Positions 50,410 through 61,912 of a stretch of 64,000 nucleotides of DNA are shown here, one piece after another (positions within the stretch are counted from its first letter, which is position 1; each line of letters begins with the position of its first letter). This stretch comes from Casuarina equisetifolia (lineage: Eukaryota > Streptophyta > Magnoliopsida > Fagales > Casuarinaceae). Location of the stretch: the NCBI GenBank assembly GCA_028551475.1, contig CM052362.1, positions 16,236,521 through 16,300,520 on the forward strand. The letters are read 5' to 3'. Position numbers and translations under genes: made by a program. Below the pieces are notes generated by a model, which saw only the letters and a list, made by a program, of their open reading frames with translations, had not been told where the DNA came from and searched no databases.

Positions 50410-51250
50410 TTTAACTAGTGGTCCTCATGCTCTCATGTCTCATGTTATCTAATAGCTTCAAAATGAGTTTGATATTAAAGGTCTTGGTAGCTTTCACAAC
50501 TTTCTCAGTATAGAAGCTCAAGTACTTTCCACCAACCTCCTATTATATTAGGCCAAATTGCTCTTGAAATTATCCAATGTGCCAAAATGCATGAAGAATG
50601 TGGTGTCTCCATCCCTTGCACAATTGCCCATCCTTCATTTCTAAATGATGATGATTCCTTCCTAGATCCCACCCATTGTCGCAGTATTGTTAATTCTTTA
50701 CAATATCTCACACTTACACATCATGATATTATCCATATTGTTAACACTACATGTCAATACATATATGCTCCAACGATTACTCATTGGACATACATTAAAA
50801 ACATTTTTCATTTTCTTGCAGATACTTTGTGCTACGATCTACACCTCACCAAGTGTACATCCCCACATATTACATGCCTATTCCAATGCCAATTGGGTTG
50901 ACGATCATAATGTTTGTATGTGACCATTGTCCCTTGGGTCTAATATTATCTTTTAAAGCTCTAAAAAAAAAGAAAAAAAAATGATTGTCCATTCTAGTAC
51001 CAAAGCCGAATTCAAAAGCCTTATCGATATTGCTGGCAAAGTCATTTGGATTGAAGCTCTCCTCAAAGACTTAGGCATTTTGCTTACAAGTCTACATACA
51101 TTGTGGTGTAACAACCTTTCAACTCTATATCTCCCTACTAATCATTTTTTATGCTCGCACCAAACATGTAGAGATTGATTTTCACTTCATTCGCAAATGC
51201 ATCAAGAAGAAATTATTCTTTGTTTATTTAATCTCCTCAATTGATCAAAC
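50410..51250 (+). mobile_element. Copia fragment (end of reverse transcriptase and RNase H)
   Basis: The sequence encodes, with stops and frameshifts, FDIKGLGSFHNFLS, then RNase H blocks STKAEFKSLIDIAGKVIW and (after a break) a CRD/IDFHFI-like stretch similar to the element at 41961. It is absent from the matching point in copy A (about 30430-30720), so it arrived after the segmental duplication. No LTR is visible. Confidence 0.8.
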
Positions 51251-51511
51251 TAGCATGCATCCAATTACACGCACATGGTATTGAATTCCAAACCTTGTGG
51301 TTAGAGTCCCTACTAATTCACTACTAAACCAATTGACTAAGTGACTAAATAGGTTTTCAATAGAAAATTTCTTTCTTCCCTCTTAAGAGATCCTTACTAC
51401 TCATTCCAGGTTTCGTTCATATCCCTAAACTTGTATGAATAGAATACTCGTGTCTTAATATGAATTACTCAATACTAAAATTACTTTTCCATTTACTTTC
51501 TACTTTTATCT

Positions 51512-52539
51512 CTCATCCATTACAGCGATGGCTGACCAGAACAGTCTCTCTTTTTTTTTTTTCCCCATCACTTTCTCACTCTATGGGAAAGGAATTCCGC
51601 CATTTTTAGCTGACCCTGGGAATCCAAAGTGAGTAGGACCCAAACTCAGTAAACAACTATTAGCTAGAACCTTCTTTGGTTGGTAACTTGCTTAGGTTCA
51701 AATTTTCAAAAAATTAGTGGAGTGAAGATTTCGTGTCTTATGCAAAAACATTAGTTTAATTTGTGGAAGAGTTCAAAGTACAGAGTTCATAGCTTGTTTT
51801 TACTCCACGTGGATAAGAACCAGTCACTTTCTGGAGTTTATAGGAATCAAGGCAGCAGTTACTTCGCAATGAAAGGAAAGAGGAGTACCATGAGGGCTTT
51901 TTCCTCCCAACTCGGTTTACTTTTCCTGTCGTTTAGTATTTCAAACATGGTTGGCGCCGCCTTCTTCGTTCTTACGTTGAAGCGGGCCATCCACATTGCT
52001 CTTCTTTTAATTTGTTTGGGTGGTAACAGGAGGGAAGAAGTACGGAGGACTTGTGCCAAAGAAAAAGTCACTAATCTCTATTAATGTTAATAGAAGGTCC
52101 ATTCCAAAATTTTAAGATATTAGGTGAAATTTTTTTATCATTTATAGTTGAATGTTCTATTCTTACACTTTTAATGTGAAACAATACTCCCTTTCAACAA
52201 TTTCAAACATAAATAGAACTCCTTCTAAAATCCAGATGACTGTTAGATTAAACTGAATTTTCCATAATAGCTGTCATTTTTCTTGTGTGGTTGTAGGATC
52301 ATGATCGCGCATTCTTTGATTCAGCCGACTGGGCACTTTGCAAGGTACTTGATCTCTTTTAATTAAGTTGATAATGACACCTATTTTGTTTACTTACACG
52401 TGTGTTACACAGCAAGGTGCTGGTGTAAATAAAAAATTTACAGCTGCAGTAGAGACCTTGAGACCAAAAACTACAGTTGCAGGATCAGATAAAGCCTGGA
52501 ATCCTTGTATTTTTAAATATCTTGACATTGATTAAGGGT
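51512..52539 (+). pseudogene. endosulfine pseudogene fragment (late intron 1, exons 2-4)
   Basis: Direct copy of 60737-61677, beginning CATTACAGCGATGGCTGACC and ending TGACATTGATTAAGGGT. It keeps introns, so it is not a processed copy. Exon 2 (about 52030-52080) has lost its first codons, exon 3 is at 52297-52344 (FFDSADWALCK preserved), and exon 4 has an extra A (CCAAAAACTACAG) that shifts the frame. Exons 1, 5 and 6 are absent. A related short element (52085-52199) interrupts the exon 2 donor. Confidence 0.88.
52085..52199. mobile_element. 115-base short element related to that at 28930-29040
   Basis: It shares GGTCCATTCCAAAATTTTAAG-like sequence, a GTGAAA block, CTTACACTTTTAATGTGAAACAATACT and the CTTTCAACA end with the insert in copy A, and begins TG and ends CA. 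The parent endosulfine gene lacks it at the matching site (61345-61350). Target duplication is not clear here. Confidence 0.6.
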
Positions 52540-53992
52540 CTACAATATCTGGGCATCAGGTTAGTCATTGACTGTAGTTCTTTGAAAAAGCAACCTGCGA
52601 GAGAAGAATATATTACCAAGGGAAAAAATTTGCACAGAGGAATAAGGCAGGATTTTTGACAATTGATACAGATGCATACAGTAGGTATTCCGTCATGGCA
52701 AGCATGTGAAGCAGTCTCTTGTAGGTCTTTTCACACTCGGTAGGTATAACATGCATCATTTAAGATAGAAGGCTGGAAATCAGATAAAGAATTATTGGGA
52801 TAGGTCCCGACTACAGGAATATTTCTAGATGAGTACTTAAGATATTATCAATTCTACCGATTGGGAATCCGAATCATTTAGATAGGTTAGGTATAAGCCT
52901 ATCGATACAAAAATTATGGAATAAAATAAAGGGATTTTTCCTCTGGTTTAAGCTCCAAGGGCGGCTTGGTGCTCACAAGGTATACAGAAGGAATAAACAA
53001 TAAGACAAATATGATGTATTTCATAACTGGTAAAACCTGTAAAAGTCACGAGATTTTCTCTTGTGGATGTGCAGTCAGTCCAATGTATCACGAGGAAGTA
53101 AGTTTTCTGGACTTTCTGAACAAGTGAAACCAAGCTCAGTTGCCTATAGGACAGCCCAGAGTACACCTTATAACGAGGTTCCAGAAGCAGCCAAAAATTG
53201 ACTTAATCTCCATGACAAAGCTTTCTTGTGACCCAATGTAACCGGGGTTTTTTTTTTTCTAGTTTCTTTTTTCCTTGTATCACTCGACGATTTTCAACCT
53301 ATATTTTGGATATAAGAGGAGCTGAAAGCGAGAGATCAGCATTTTCTCTTCTATATAGGCGGCCTTAAATGTCCTTTTGACTACCACAGAAATCCAGATT
53401 GAATTCGTCCGCTAAAATCTCAGGCATTTCCATATGTGTAACCCAGTTGCAGTTGCAGGCCAATCTTTATTCTTTTAAACCCCCCACCTACATTAAGCGT
53501 CATTGATTTCTTATTTTTATGGTAATGTGAAAAGGCAGCAGCTTTTGTAAGTCTGTCATGATATAGTGCTGCAAACGTGATAATCGGCTGGCATGTTCAT
53601 TACATGAATGGAAGAGATTCGCTAGTCCGTGAACTTTTTGCCTAGTTAATCAGAACTTTCCTTACCGTGCACCAACGTTATGGATCATGTATTTGTTTAC
53701 TTGCTAGTCCAAGCCACCAACCTCTTTGCAAAGTGCGTGTTAAACTCGGTCACTCACTCACTCATCCATCCCTTGCTTTTCCTCTCTCTCTCTCTCTCTC
53801 TCTTTCTCCCTCCCCCGTCTCTCCCCCTCAGTTATTCAGTTGAGCTTTCCCTTTTCAACATCATCGACGTGGAAAACCAATCAGAAAAGCTAATCCCTTC
53901 CATAATGACCACCCTCCAAAGGCAACCTTCCACTATATATACACCTCTAATAGCTTATCCCCTAACCCAAACCAAGCCCACTCTATCCCCAT

Positions 53993-56900
53993 ATGGCTTT
54001 CCACCATAGGCAGTCGTTGTCCACATCCTTCTGGTTTATCTCCCTTGCCACTCTTTTGTGTGTTTCATTTTGTGTCACTGAAGGTCACTCGCCATTCGCA
54101 TGCGACCCCAGGAATGGGCTGACCAGGAACCTAAGGTTCTGTAGGGCAGCTTTGCCTATACACGTGAGAGTGCAGGACTTGATTGGAAGGCTGACCCTAC
54201 AGGAGAAGGTTGGGCTGCTGGTGAACAATGCCGCGGCTGTGCCGAGGCTGGGCATCCGGGGGTACGAGTGGTGGTCCGAGGCTCTTCATGGGGTGTCCAA
54301 TACTGGCCCCGGTGTTAAATTTGGTGGTGCCTTTCACGGCGCAACTAGTTTCCCTCAAGTCATCACCACCGCTGCTTCCTTCAACGAGTCACTTTGGGAG
54401 GAAATCGGACGGGTAAGGTTGCATTTTTTTCTTAATCGTTTGTTACAATTTTTTTATGAAGAAAGAAAACAAAAGTACTGTTTCTTTTCTGTTTTTAAAA
54501 TCTGTCTTCGTCCCTTGTGTTAGTCGGACCCGTGAAAAGGCCGAAGAGGGTCATATGGCAGAGGCTGCATATGGTTGGTTGCACTCTCTTTGCACCCGCA
54601 GTCTTATGCGCGAGTCCCAAAGATGAAGTGAAGATTAGAAAAACACTACAAAAAGACAGATGTGAAAAGGCAGTTTGGACAAAAGTCTCCCACAAACATG
54701 CCAATTTTGCATGCATGTGACTTCCATGTCTTTGCTTTTGACAAACCCATCATGACTCGACTAATCTCCATCCAATTCTAAGCTTCAGCTGTCTGTCCCA
54801 TTACGCCGTTTTAAACAACGGATTCAACGACATTATCCATGGCCCATGCACTTTTCCACATGAGCGGGCAAGATTTTGAGTTTTCCTTCCCTCAATAAAA
54901 AAATAATAATAATAATAGTTTATTATTACACTCCTTCATTGTCATAAAAATCTTTTTAGAATTATAATCATGTACTTAAACTATGTATCTTTTGTCTCAA
55001 TTGAATATTTCATATGTTTGGTCAGGATTTAATTTCTACCGATTAAATCAACATAGCATCATAGATTAATGGAAGTAACGACAATAATGTATGAAGAGGT
55101 AAAAAATCAGCTTGTTGAAAGAGAGAGTTTTTTCACAAAAGTAGCTTGAAACTTTGCAATGAAGCGACGTCATGTCGAACGAAAATGATTTTGGTATTGT
55201 TGGGGTCCCATGGTGAATTAAGGGGCCGTCCAAGTTGAGCTCAATACAAAAACCCGCAACCATCACCTTTTGTCCATTTGTGTCGAACTCTCAAAATCAA
55301 TTCCATTCTTGACAAAGGAGGGAATCCCACGGAATTGGGTATTTCATAATAAGATTTGGTATTGTATTGAATAAGATATTTTATTTCCATGTTAAAAAAC
55401 AGAAGTTTCCTGTCGCATTGTTTTTGTTTTAAAATACGACTAACAAGATAAAACAGTATTGGTTGTTTGTTATTGAGAGTGATGGCATCCAAGCCAGCTA
55501 TGTGGAGTAGGCCATGCTAACAGCAAGAAAGTGGGTGTACAGGTGGTGTCAGATGAAGCTAGAGCGATGTACAACGGAGGAACAGCTGGTTTGACATATT
55601 GGAGTCCCAACGTGAACATATTCAGAGACCCTCGATGGGGTCGGGGGCAAGAGACTCCAGGTGAAGACCCCGTTCTTTCTGCAAAATATGCTGCCAGATA
55701 TGTCAGGGGACTTCAAGGTTATGCTCCGGGAAACCGGCTCAAGGTCGCCGCATGTTGCAAGCACTACACGGCCTACGATCTTGATAACTGGAAGGGGGTG
55801 GATCGCTTCCATTTCAACGCCAGGGTAAGAATTTCTCCAGCACTCTTATGATAGTCAACAATGTCATACTCTTTGGTAATTTTCTCTGCCATGTGAAAAC
55901 TGGTCTTCCCATTTATCTGTAGTTGAAATAAAACCTGCATTTGCGTGCACGGAACACAAACTGCTTGAACATTGATCAATTAATAAAAGTAGGACCATCC
56001 AATCATAGTAAGTTGTGGACCTAAAATGGGTAGTCGTTTTCTTTAGTTGTCCTCAATAATGTGTGATGTAAATGGTAGCTGAGAAAGAGAAAGAGGCAAA
56101 ACCCGATAAAAAATAACTTAATTGTGCAGCAGCCTCTAAAATTAGTCTTCGTTAAGCTTGTCTTTGAAACTACTTTGTCAAGAAAATATCTTTTGGTGTG
56201 TGTAGGTCAGCAGTCAGGACTTGCAGGACACTTACAACGTGCCATTCGAGGCATGTGTGCGGCAAGGGAAGGTCTCCAGTGTAATGTGCTCATACAATCA
56301 AGTCAATGGACAGCCCACTTGTGCTAATATTGATTTGCTTAAGAATACAATACGTGGAAAATGGGGCCTGAATGGGTGAGTGGTAACGTCTTCATGCGTA
56401 GGCCATCATGGTAGATGTTAATTAAACTTGTTAAATTTGATGATTCTTGTTTTGTGGGGCCACTAAATAGGTGTCTTCTGATTCTTGGTTTCATTAACTG
56501 ATAATCAACCCTTCATTATTTTTTGACGGGCCCCAACAGGTACATCGTCTCTGACTGTGATTCTGTACAAGTTCTCTTTGAGAGTCAACATTACACGAAA
56601 TCACCAGAAGAAGCTGTTGCGGATACAATCAAAGCAGGTTAGTGATAATAGAAACCAAAAAACATGGGCTTAGCCCATGAGGAGCAAGCAATTTATACTA
56701 TACGAGATATCATCTGAGCTCGTTAAGGGGGATAAATGTACTGTTGCAGGCTTGGACCTGGACTGTGGACCTTACTTGGCAGTGTTCACAGAGGGGGCAG
56801 TGAGGAGAGGACTGTTGAAAGAAGGTGATGTTAACAATGCCTTGGCAAACACAATTACAGTCCAGATGAGGCTGGGAATGTTTGATGGTGAGCCATCGGC

Positions 56901-58274
56901 CCAACCATATGGTAATCTTGGCCCAAGGGATGTATGTACCGCCGCCCACAAAAAGCTAGCCCTTCAGGCTGCCCGACAAGGTATTGTTCTGCTTAAAAAT
57001 CTTGGGACGTCGTTACCACTTTCCACCAAGCATCACCGGACTGTAGCAGTCATTGGGCCTAATTCTGATGCCACCCGTACGATGATTGGAAATTATGCCG
57101 GTAAGTCTTCGTTATTAGAGCTAATAACAAAATAAACACTAACATAACCAATAGTCGGACTCAAAACACTTGAAGTTTGATATGATGTAGGTGTCCCATG
57201 TGGTTACACGAGCCCGCTACAAGGCATAGGGAGATATGCTCGAACCATTCACCAAGCAGGTTGCTTGAATGTTGGTTGCAATGGGAACCAGAAGTTTGGA
57301 GCCGCAGAGGCTGCAGCTCGGCAAGCTGACGCTACTGTTTTGGTAATGGGACTTGACCAATCCGTCGAGGCAGAAGCCAGGGACAGGGTAGGGCTGCTTT
57401 TACCAGGATACCAACAAGAGCTAATTACAAGGGTCGCTAGAGCCTCAAAAGGCCCTACCATATTGGTGTTGATGAGTGGGGGACCTGTTGATGTATCTTT
57501 TGCCAACAATGATCCACGCATCGGGGGCATCATCTGGGCTGGCTATCCTGGTCAGGATGGAGGAGCTGCCATTGCTGATGTTTTGTTTGGTGCAACCAAT
57601 CCAGGTAGACATTGTTTTAAACTTTGTCTTAACTCAACTGGAAATATGGTCAATTCTCTCATTTAATGCTCTATTCATCAGGAGGAAAACTGCCTATGAC
57701 GTGGTACCCACAAAGCTACTTGGCTAAGTTGCCGATGACAAACATGGCCATGAGGCCATCAAGAGGCTATCCTGGTCGAACCTACCGATTTTACAAGGGC
57801 CCTGTAGTGTACCATTTTGGTTACGGTTTGAGCTACACCAAATTCTCTCACACTTTAGCCCAAGCTCCAGAAAAGATTTCACTTCCGCTTACCGATCTCA
57901 GTGCCTTGAAAAACTCGACCATGTTAAGTAAGGGTGTCAAGGTGAAGCATGTAAACTGCAACACGGAATCAGTAGGTGTTCACGTTGATGTGAAAAATTC
58001 AGGATCAATGGACGGGACTCACACACTTCTTATTTTCTCAACCCCGCCTTCCGGGAAGGGGTCCTCAAACAAGCAATTAGTAAGCTTTAAGAAAGTTCAT
58101 TTAGCAGCTGGATCAGAGCAGCGTGTCAGGATTGACATTCGTCCGTGCAAGCACCTCAGTGCCGTTGATGAATTTGGAATTCGAAGAATTCCAGTGGGTG
58201 ATCATAAACTTCACATAGCAGATCTCCAGCATTCCATCTCAGTCCAAGCTCATCTGCCAGAGATTCAACCTTAA
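53993..58274 (+). CDS. BXL1: beta-xylosidase / alpha-arabinofuranosidase, BXL1 type, copy B (GH3, seven exons)
   Basis: Duplicate of the gene at 32092 and apparently intact. Exons: 53993-54412, 55543-55824, 56206-56375, 56540-56637, 56750-57100, 57191-57604, 57682-58274; 775 residues. The first six exons have exactly the lengths of copy A; exon 7 is six bases shorter (MRPSRG against MRADPSRG). Signal peptide, the SDCDS nucleophile motif (Asp296), [21 protein letters not shown] and the fibronectin III-like end are all kept. It has the family-standard [10 protein letters not shown] and NPGGKLP, so it is closer to the ancestral form than copy A. Intron 1 is longer (1.1 kb against 0.6 kb). Upstream DNA differs by the 2.1-kb insertion ending about 1.45 kb before the start codon, which could change expression. 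Confidence 0.94.
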
Positions 58275-59857
58275 TGATTAATCACCAAGCGCCACTTTCT
58301 TCCTAGACTACCTTGTTTAATAAACCATTATAGAAAGATAAACCATGGTGTCCGAGATTGATCCCACTCGTAAGGGAACAATGCCGAAAGAAAGAAAGAA
58401 CAAAGTAGGATTGGGGATTTAGGGGTTTCTAATTGTAAAATTACAGTCATTATTTAGACCGTCTAGGTTTTTGGGATAGAAAATCCACAGGTTGAATAAA
58501 TAGGCTAAGGCTGCGTTGAAAACTCCATTAGGATGTACCTTAAAGATTTGGAAGTATATGGATTGCAAATCTATGGTTGCTTTAATAGTTCCACGAAATT
58601 GTCTTCGAGAGCTTCTTTTACTCTCTAGTCACTTGACGATCCTGTATTATTATTATTATTATTATTATAATTTTTGGCTAAGAACAAATTGCTTTTTTTG
58701 ACTTCTACTTCACCTTGACGAGGATTTGGTTGGAGTTGATGAAGGACCTAACAACTGGTAACCTAGCCTGTTGCGGGGTTGACCCTTGACAAGGACAAGG
58801 TTTTAGAAACGTTGAGAGCGGCCACAAGTTCAAATGCTACTGGCTTGAAGAAGTTTGACTTCCGTTGTAATAAATACATAGTGCTCCAGTCGATTAAAAA
58901 TGATAAAATATCTTAGGCTGAACAGTTAGGAAACACATCAAGAAATTTAATGAATTTTTCTAGCCTACATTTCTTTCAAATCTTGGCTAGTGATCATGGT
59001 TAGTAAACAAGTAAATGACTCGATTTTACGGCGTCATGACGCATTTTAGGGACGTTCTAGCTTTGTTGATAAACTGAAAGCATTTCAAACTTTGAAACGT
59101 CAATGGGGGAGGGGGGAATATGCTGATGAGGGGCGTCGGTGACGGAGGGTGGCTTGCACATGACACAATGTCCGGTGTGGGTTTTGGATGGCAACCTGAT
59201 GGCGATATCCTAACGGGGCCATAAAGCCTCAAACCACAACGTTTCTAATATTATATTTGCTTGTATTGAAGCTGAAATGAATGAATGAATTATTTATTTA
59301 TTTTAATTTACGTATAATTCTTTGCTTGTTGGTGATGCTTTGCAGTCTCCAACTCCATCGTGTCAAAATCTGATTCCAACCAACCCCCAAGCGTGTGGAG
59401 GGGTTCATAGATACATAATCTGCTCTTTACATATCCCTTTTTTTTTTTCTTTTTTCTTTTGGGTATTTTTGCCCATCTAGTCTGCTACCCACATATATTC
59501 TTACCTTACCCTCTCACTCAACCCCACCCTGCTCCTACATCTCCCACTTTTCATTGGTTCTTTCTATTGTCACACTTTTGTCTCTCTCCCTCTTGCAGCT
59601 CCTTTTCTCCTTCCGCAAGGTAGTGTAAAGATCCTCTCTATCCTTATTCCCTCTTGCTTTCTTTCTCTCCATGCTTTCACTGCTCTTATAAGAGGGTCGT
59701 CCTCCTACCCATTTCGAAACAGAGCACCGCTTATAGTCAGTGCTTTCTGGGTCTCTCTCTCTCTCTCTCTCTCTTCCCTCTTTGATAAACCACACCTTAA
59801 GGTTTTGGTTGTTGCATTATAGAGGTAGATTCCTAAGGCCGGTTGGAGAAAGCTGAG
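58275..59857. promoter_or_regulatory. 3' flank of BXL1 copy B and promoter of the endosulfine gene
   Basis: The left part (to about 59370) ends the duplicated block, with an ATT run at 58654-58672. The right part has a TATAAGA at 59687-59693, then a CT run (about 59752-59773) in the probable 5' leader, about 165 bases before the endosulfine start codon. Confidence 0.6.
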
Positions 59858-61878
59858 ATGGCGGATTGCAACAGAGGGAATGAAGAGTATTTTGCTTCCC
59901 AAAACCAGGAGGTACGTAAGCTCTTGATCATCTTCTTCTTCTTCTTCTTCTTACATTTTCCTTTCCGGTTATCTCTTCTGGTAGACATTAGTATAGGATT
60001 GAGTCTCCGCCGTGGAAATATTTGAAATTCGTTTGAACAAGGACCGGGGACCGATACACACTGCGTCAAAGTACTCGAAACCATACAATCTCGTGGGGTC
60101 TAGTTACAGTGGCCCCTACCAACCACTCACAATCTCAACCTTTAATTTGCGGACTACTTCCTGTGATGTCAACCGATTATTGGCCTAACTCGTTGATGAC
60201 ACATCCAACCGCCATAATTGTATGTGTACGCTCCGCCCGCAATCTTCATCCATCTGATAACTGTGTTGAAACTGGTTGAAGATTTCCTTTTGGTGTTAAT
60301 TTAATTGAACTAGTGGGTTTTACGTTGCGGGGATTACGGGGCCAAAAGCATCGATGATATTTTGTTGGAACCGGAAAAATGCCACATCCATTTTGGCATG
60401 GCATTCAAATGGGTCCCAGATCCAACGGTTAGAAATTCGCTACGAGACGTTACGTGGATGTTCTGTTTGATTTGTCGGCACGATGTATATCGACCTGTAA
60501 CGTTATAACATTCTAGGCGCACGGTTGGTCGGCTGTCAAGTTGTTCACGTGGCCTTTGTTCTGTGAAGCAGATGACATGTCTAGCTTGATCAGAAACAGC
60601 GGTCAATTCGTCAGTGTTACCCAACGTTTACTTCTTCTGAATAGTCTGTGTTTGAATGTCCATGGAGTAAGGTCCGTGGCTGCCCTTTTGAATTCTTCAA
60701 AAGCAGGAACCAAGTTTTACCAAACTTGCAGTAGTTATCCTCATCCATTACAGCGATGGCTGACCAGACCAGTCTCTCTCTTTTTCCTTTTTTTTTTTTT
60801 GGGTCTTCCTCGCTCTCTGGGAAAAGGAATTCCGCCATTTTTAGCTGACTTTGGGAATCCAAAGTGGGTAGGACCCAAACTCAGTAAACAACTATTCGCT
60901 AGAATCTTCTTGGGTTGGTACCTTGCTTCCAACTCCAGGTTAGGTTCAAATTTTCCAAAATTTAGTGGAGTCAGGCTTTCGTGTCCAATGCAAAGACATT
61001 AGTTTAATTGGTGGAAGAGTTCAAAGTACACACAGTTTATAGCTTGTTTTACTCCTCGTGGATACGAACCAGTCCCTTTCTGGAGTCTTGAGGAATCAAG
61101 GGAGCAGTTACTTCGCAACGAAAGGAAAGAGGGGTACCGTGAGGGCTGCTTATTCCTCCCAACTCGGTTTACTTTTTCTGTCGTTGAGTATTTTAAACAT
61201 GGTTGGCGCCGGCTTCTTCGTCCTTACGTTGAATGGGGCTATACACATTGCTCTTCTTTTAATTTGTTTGCTTATATCGCAGGCGGCATCAGGAGGGAAG
61301 AAGTACGGAGAACTTGTGCCAAAGAAGAAGCCATTGATCTCAAACGTAAATAGAACTCCCTCCAAAATCCAGATAACTGTCATACTCTAATGGATCTTCT
61401 AAAATAGCTGTCATTTTTCTTGTGTGGTTGTAGGATCATGAACGTGCATTCTTTGATTCAGCCGACTGGGCACTCTGCAAGGTACTCGATCTCAATTAGT
61501 TAACTTTGATGCTGGCACGTATTTTGTTTACTTACACGTGTGTTCTACAGCAAGGTGCTGGTGTAAATCAAAAATCCACAGCTGCAGTAGAGACCTTGCG
61601 ACCAAAACTACAGGTACAGGATCAGATAAAGCCCGGAACCCATGTATTTTTAAATACCTAGACATTGATTAAGGGTTTTAAAATTGCTCACGAAATCAAC
61701 CCGTGCGACAATCTGCAGAGAACACCCCACCAGCAACTACCCCCCAGGAGACCTGCTTGTACATCTGGTCGGGACGGCGTGGTGAGTTTTCCCAAAGACG
61801 ATGCTTTTCCAGGTTACTTGTCGAGAACAGAGAACTAATACATTCTGCTTGTGGCTGTGGATGTTGCAGGGAGAGTAG
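59858..61878 (+). CDS. endosulfine family protein (PP2A-B55 inhibitor type, six exons)
   Basis: Small phosphoprotein of the ENSA/ARPP19 family; in animals and yeast the phosphorylated form blocks PP2A-B55. Exons: 59858-59911, 61283-61345, 61434-61481, 61551-61613, 61719-61781 and a short last exon from 61870, all phase 0; about 99 residues. The core KKYGELVPKKKPLIS, DHERAFFDSADWALCKQGA and AAVETLRPKLQRTPHQQLPPRRP is typical of plant members; Ser48 in FDSADW is the expected Greatwall-type site. The residue after LIS is Asn where Lys is usual, set by the GTAAAT donor. The 3' end is uncertain: an acceptor at 61869 gives Gly-Glu-stop, whereas one at 61873 extends the frame to 61912 (SRSRRSGLEDAV). 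Exons 2-4 are partly copied at 51512-52539. Confidence 0.85.
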
Positions 61879-61912
61879 AAGCAGGCGTTCAGGGCTTGAA
61901 GATGCTGTGTGA

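Larger units (their letters stand above)
47525..53992. other. spacer of copy B: AAE 3' remnant to BXL1 copy B promoter
   Basis: It starts with ATGAGTAAATTGTGAG, the last codons of AAE, then follows copy A. It carries the paired repeat of about 143 bases (50038-50318), a Copia fragment (50410-51250), an endosulfine gene fragment (51512-52539), a CT run (53782-53803) and a TATATATA at 53934-53941, about 52 bases before the BXL1-B start. No functional gene is supported. Confidence 0.6.
40893..59370. repeat. segmental duplication, copy B (with later insertions)
   Basis: Direct-orientation counterpart of 26073-36930. It is longer because of a Copia element (41961 to about 46640), about 0.9 kb of unmatched DNA (46640-47524) and an insertion of about 2.1 kb (50410-52541). 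Removing these leaves about 10.8 kb, close to the size of copy A. Confidence 0.9.

Noticed and set aside
21270..58274. Idea that CTL1-like, AAE and BXL1 form a functional gene cluster
   Set aside because: The two wall proteins and the peroxisomal ligase share no pathway; adjacency of AAE and BXL1 is explained by ordinary gene order and one segmental duplication.
59535..59795. Minus-strand open frame rich in Arg, Glu and Lys
   Set aside because: It is the antisense of the CT-rich endosulfine leader; its composition is an effect of the repeat.
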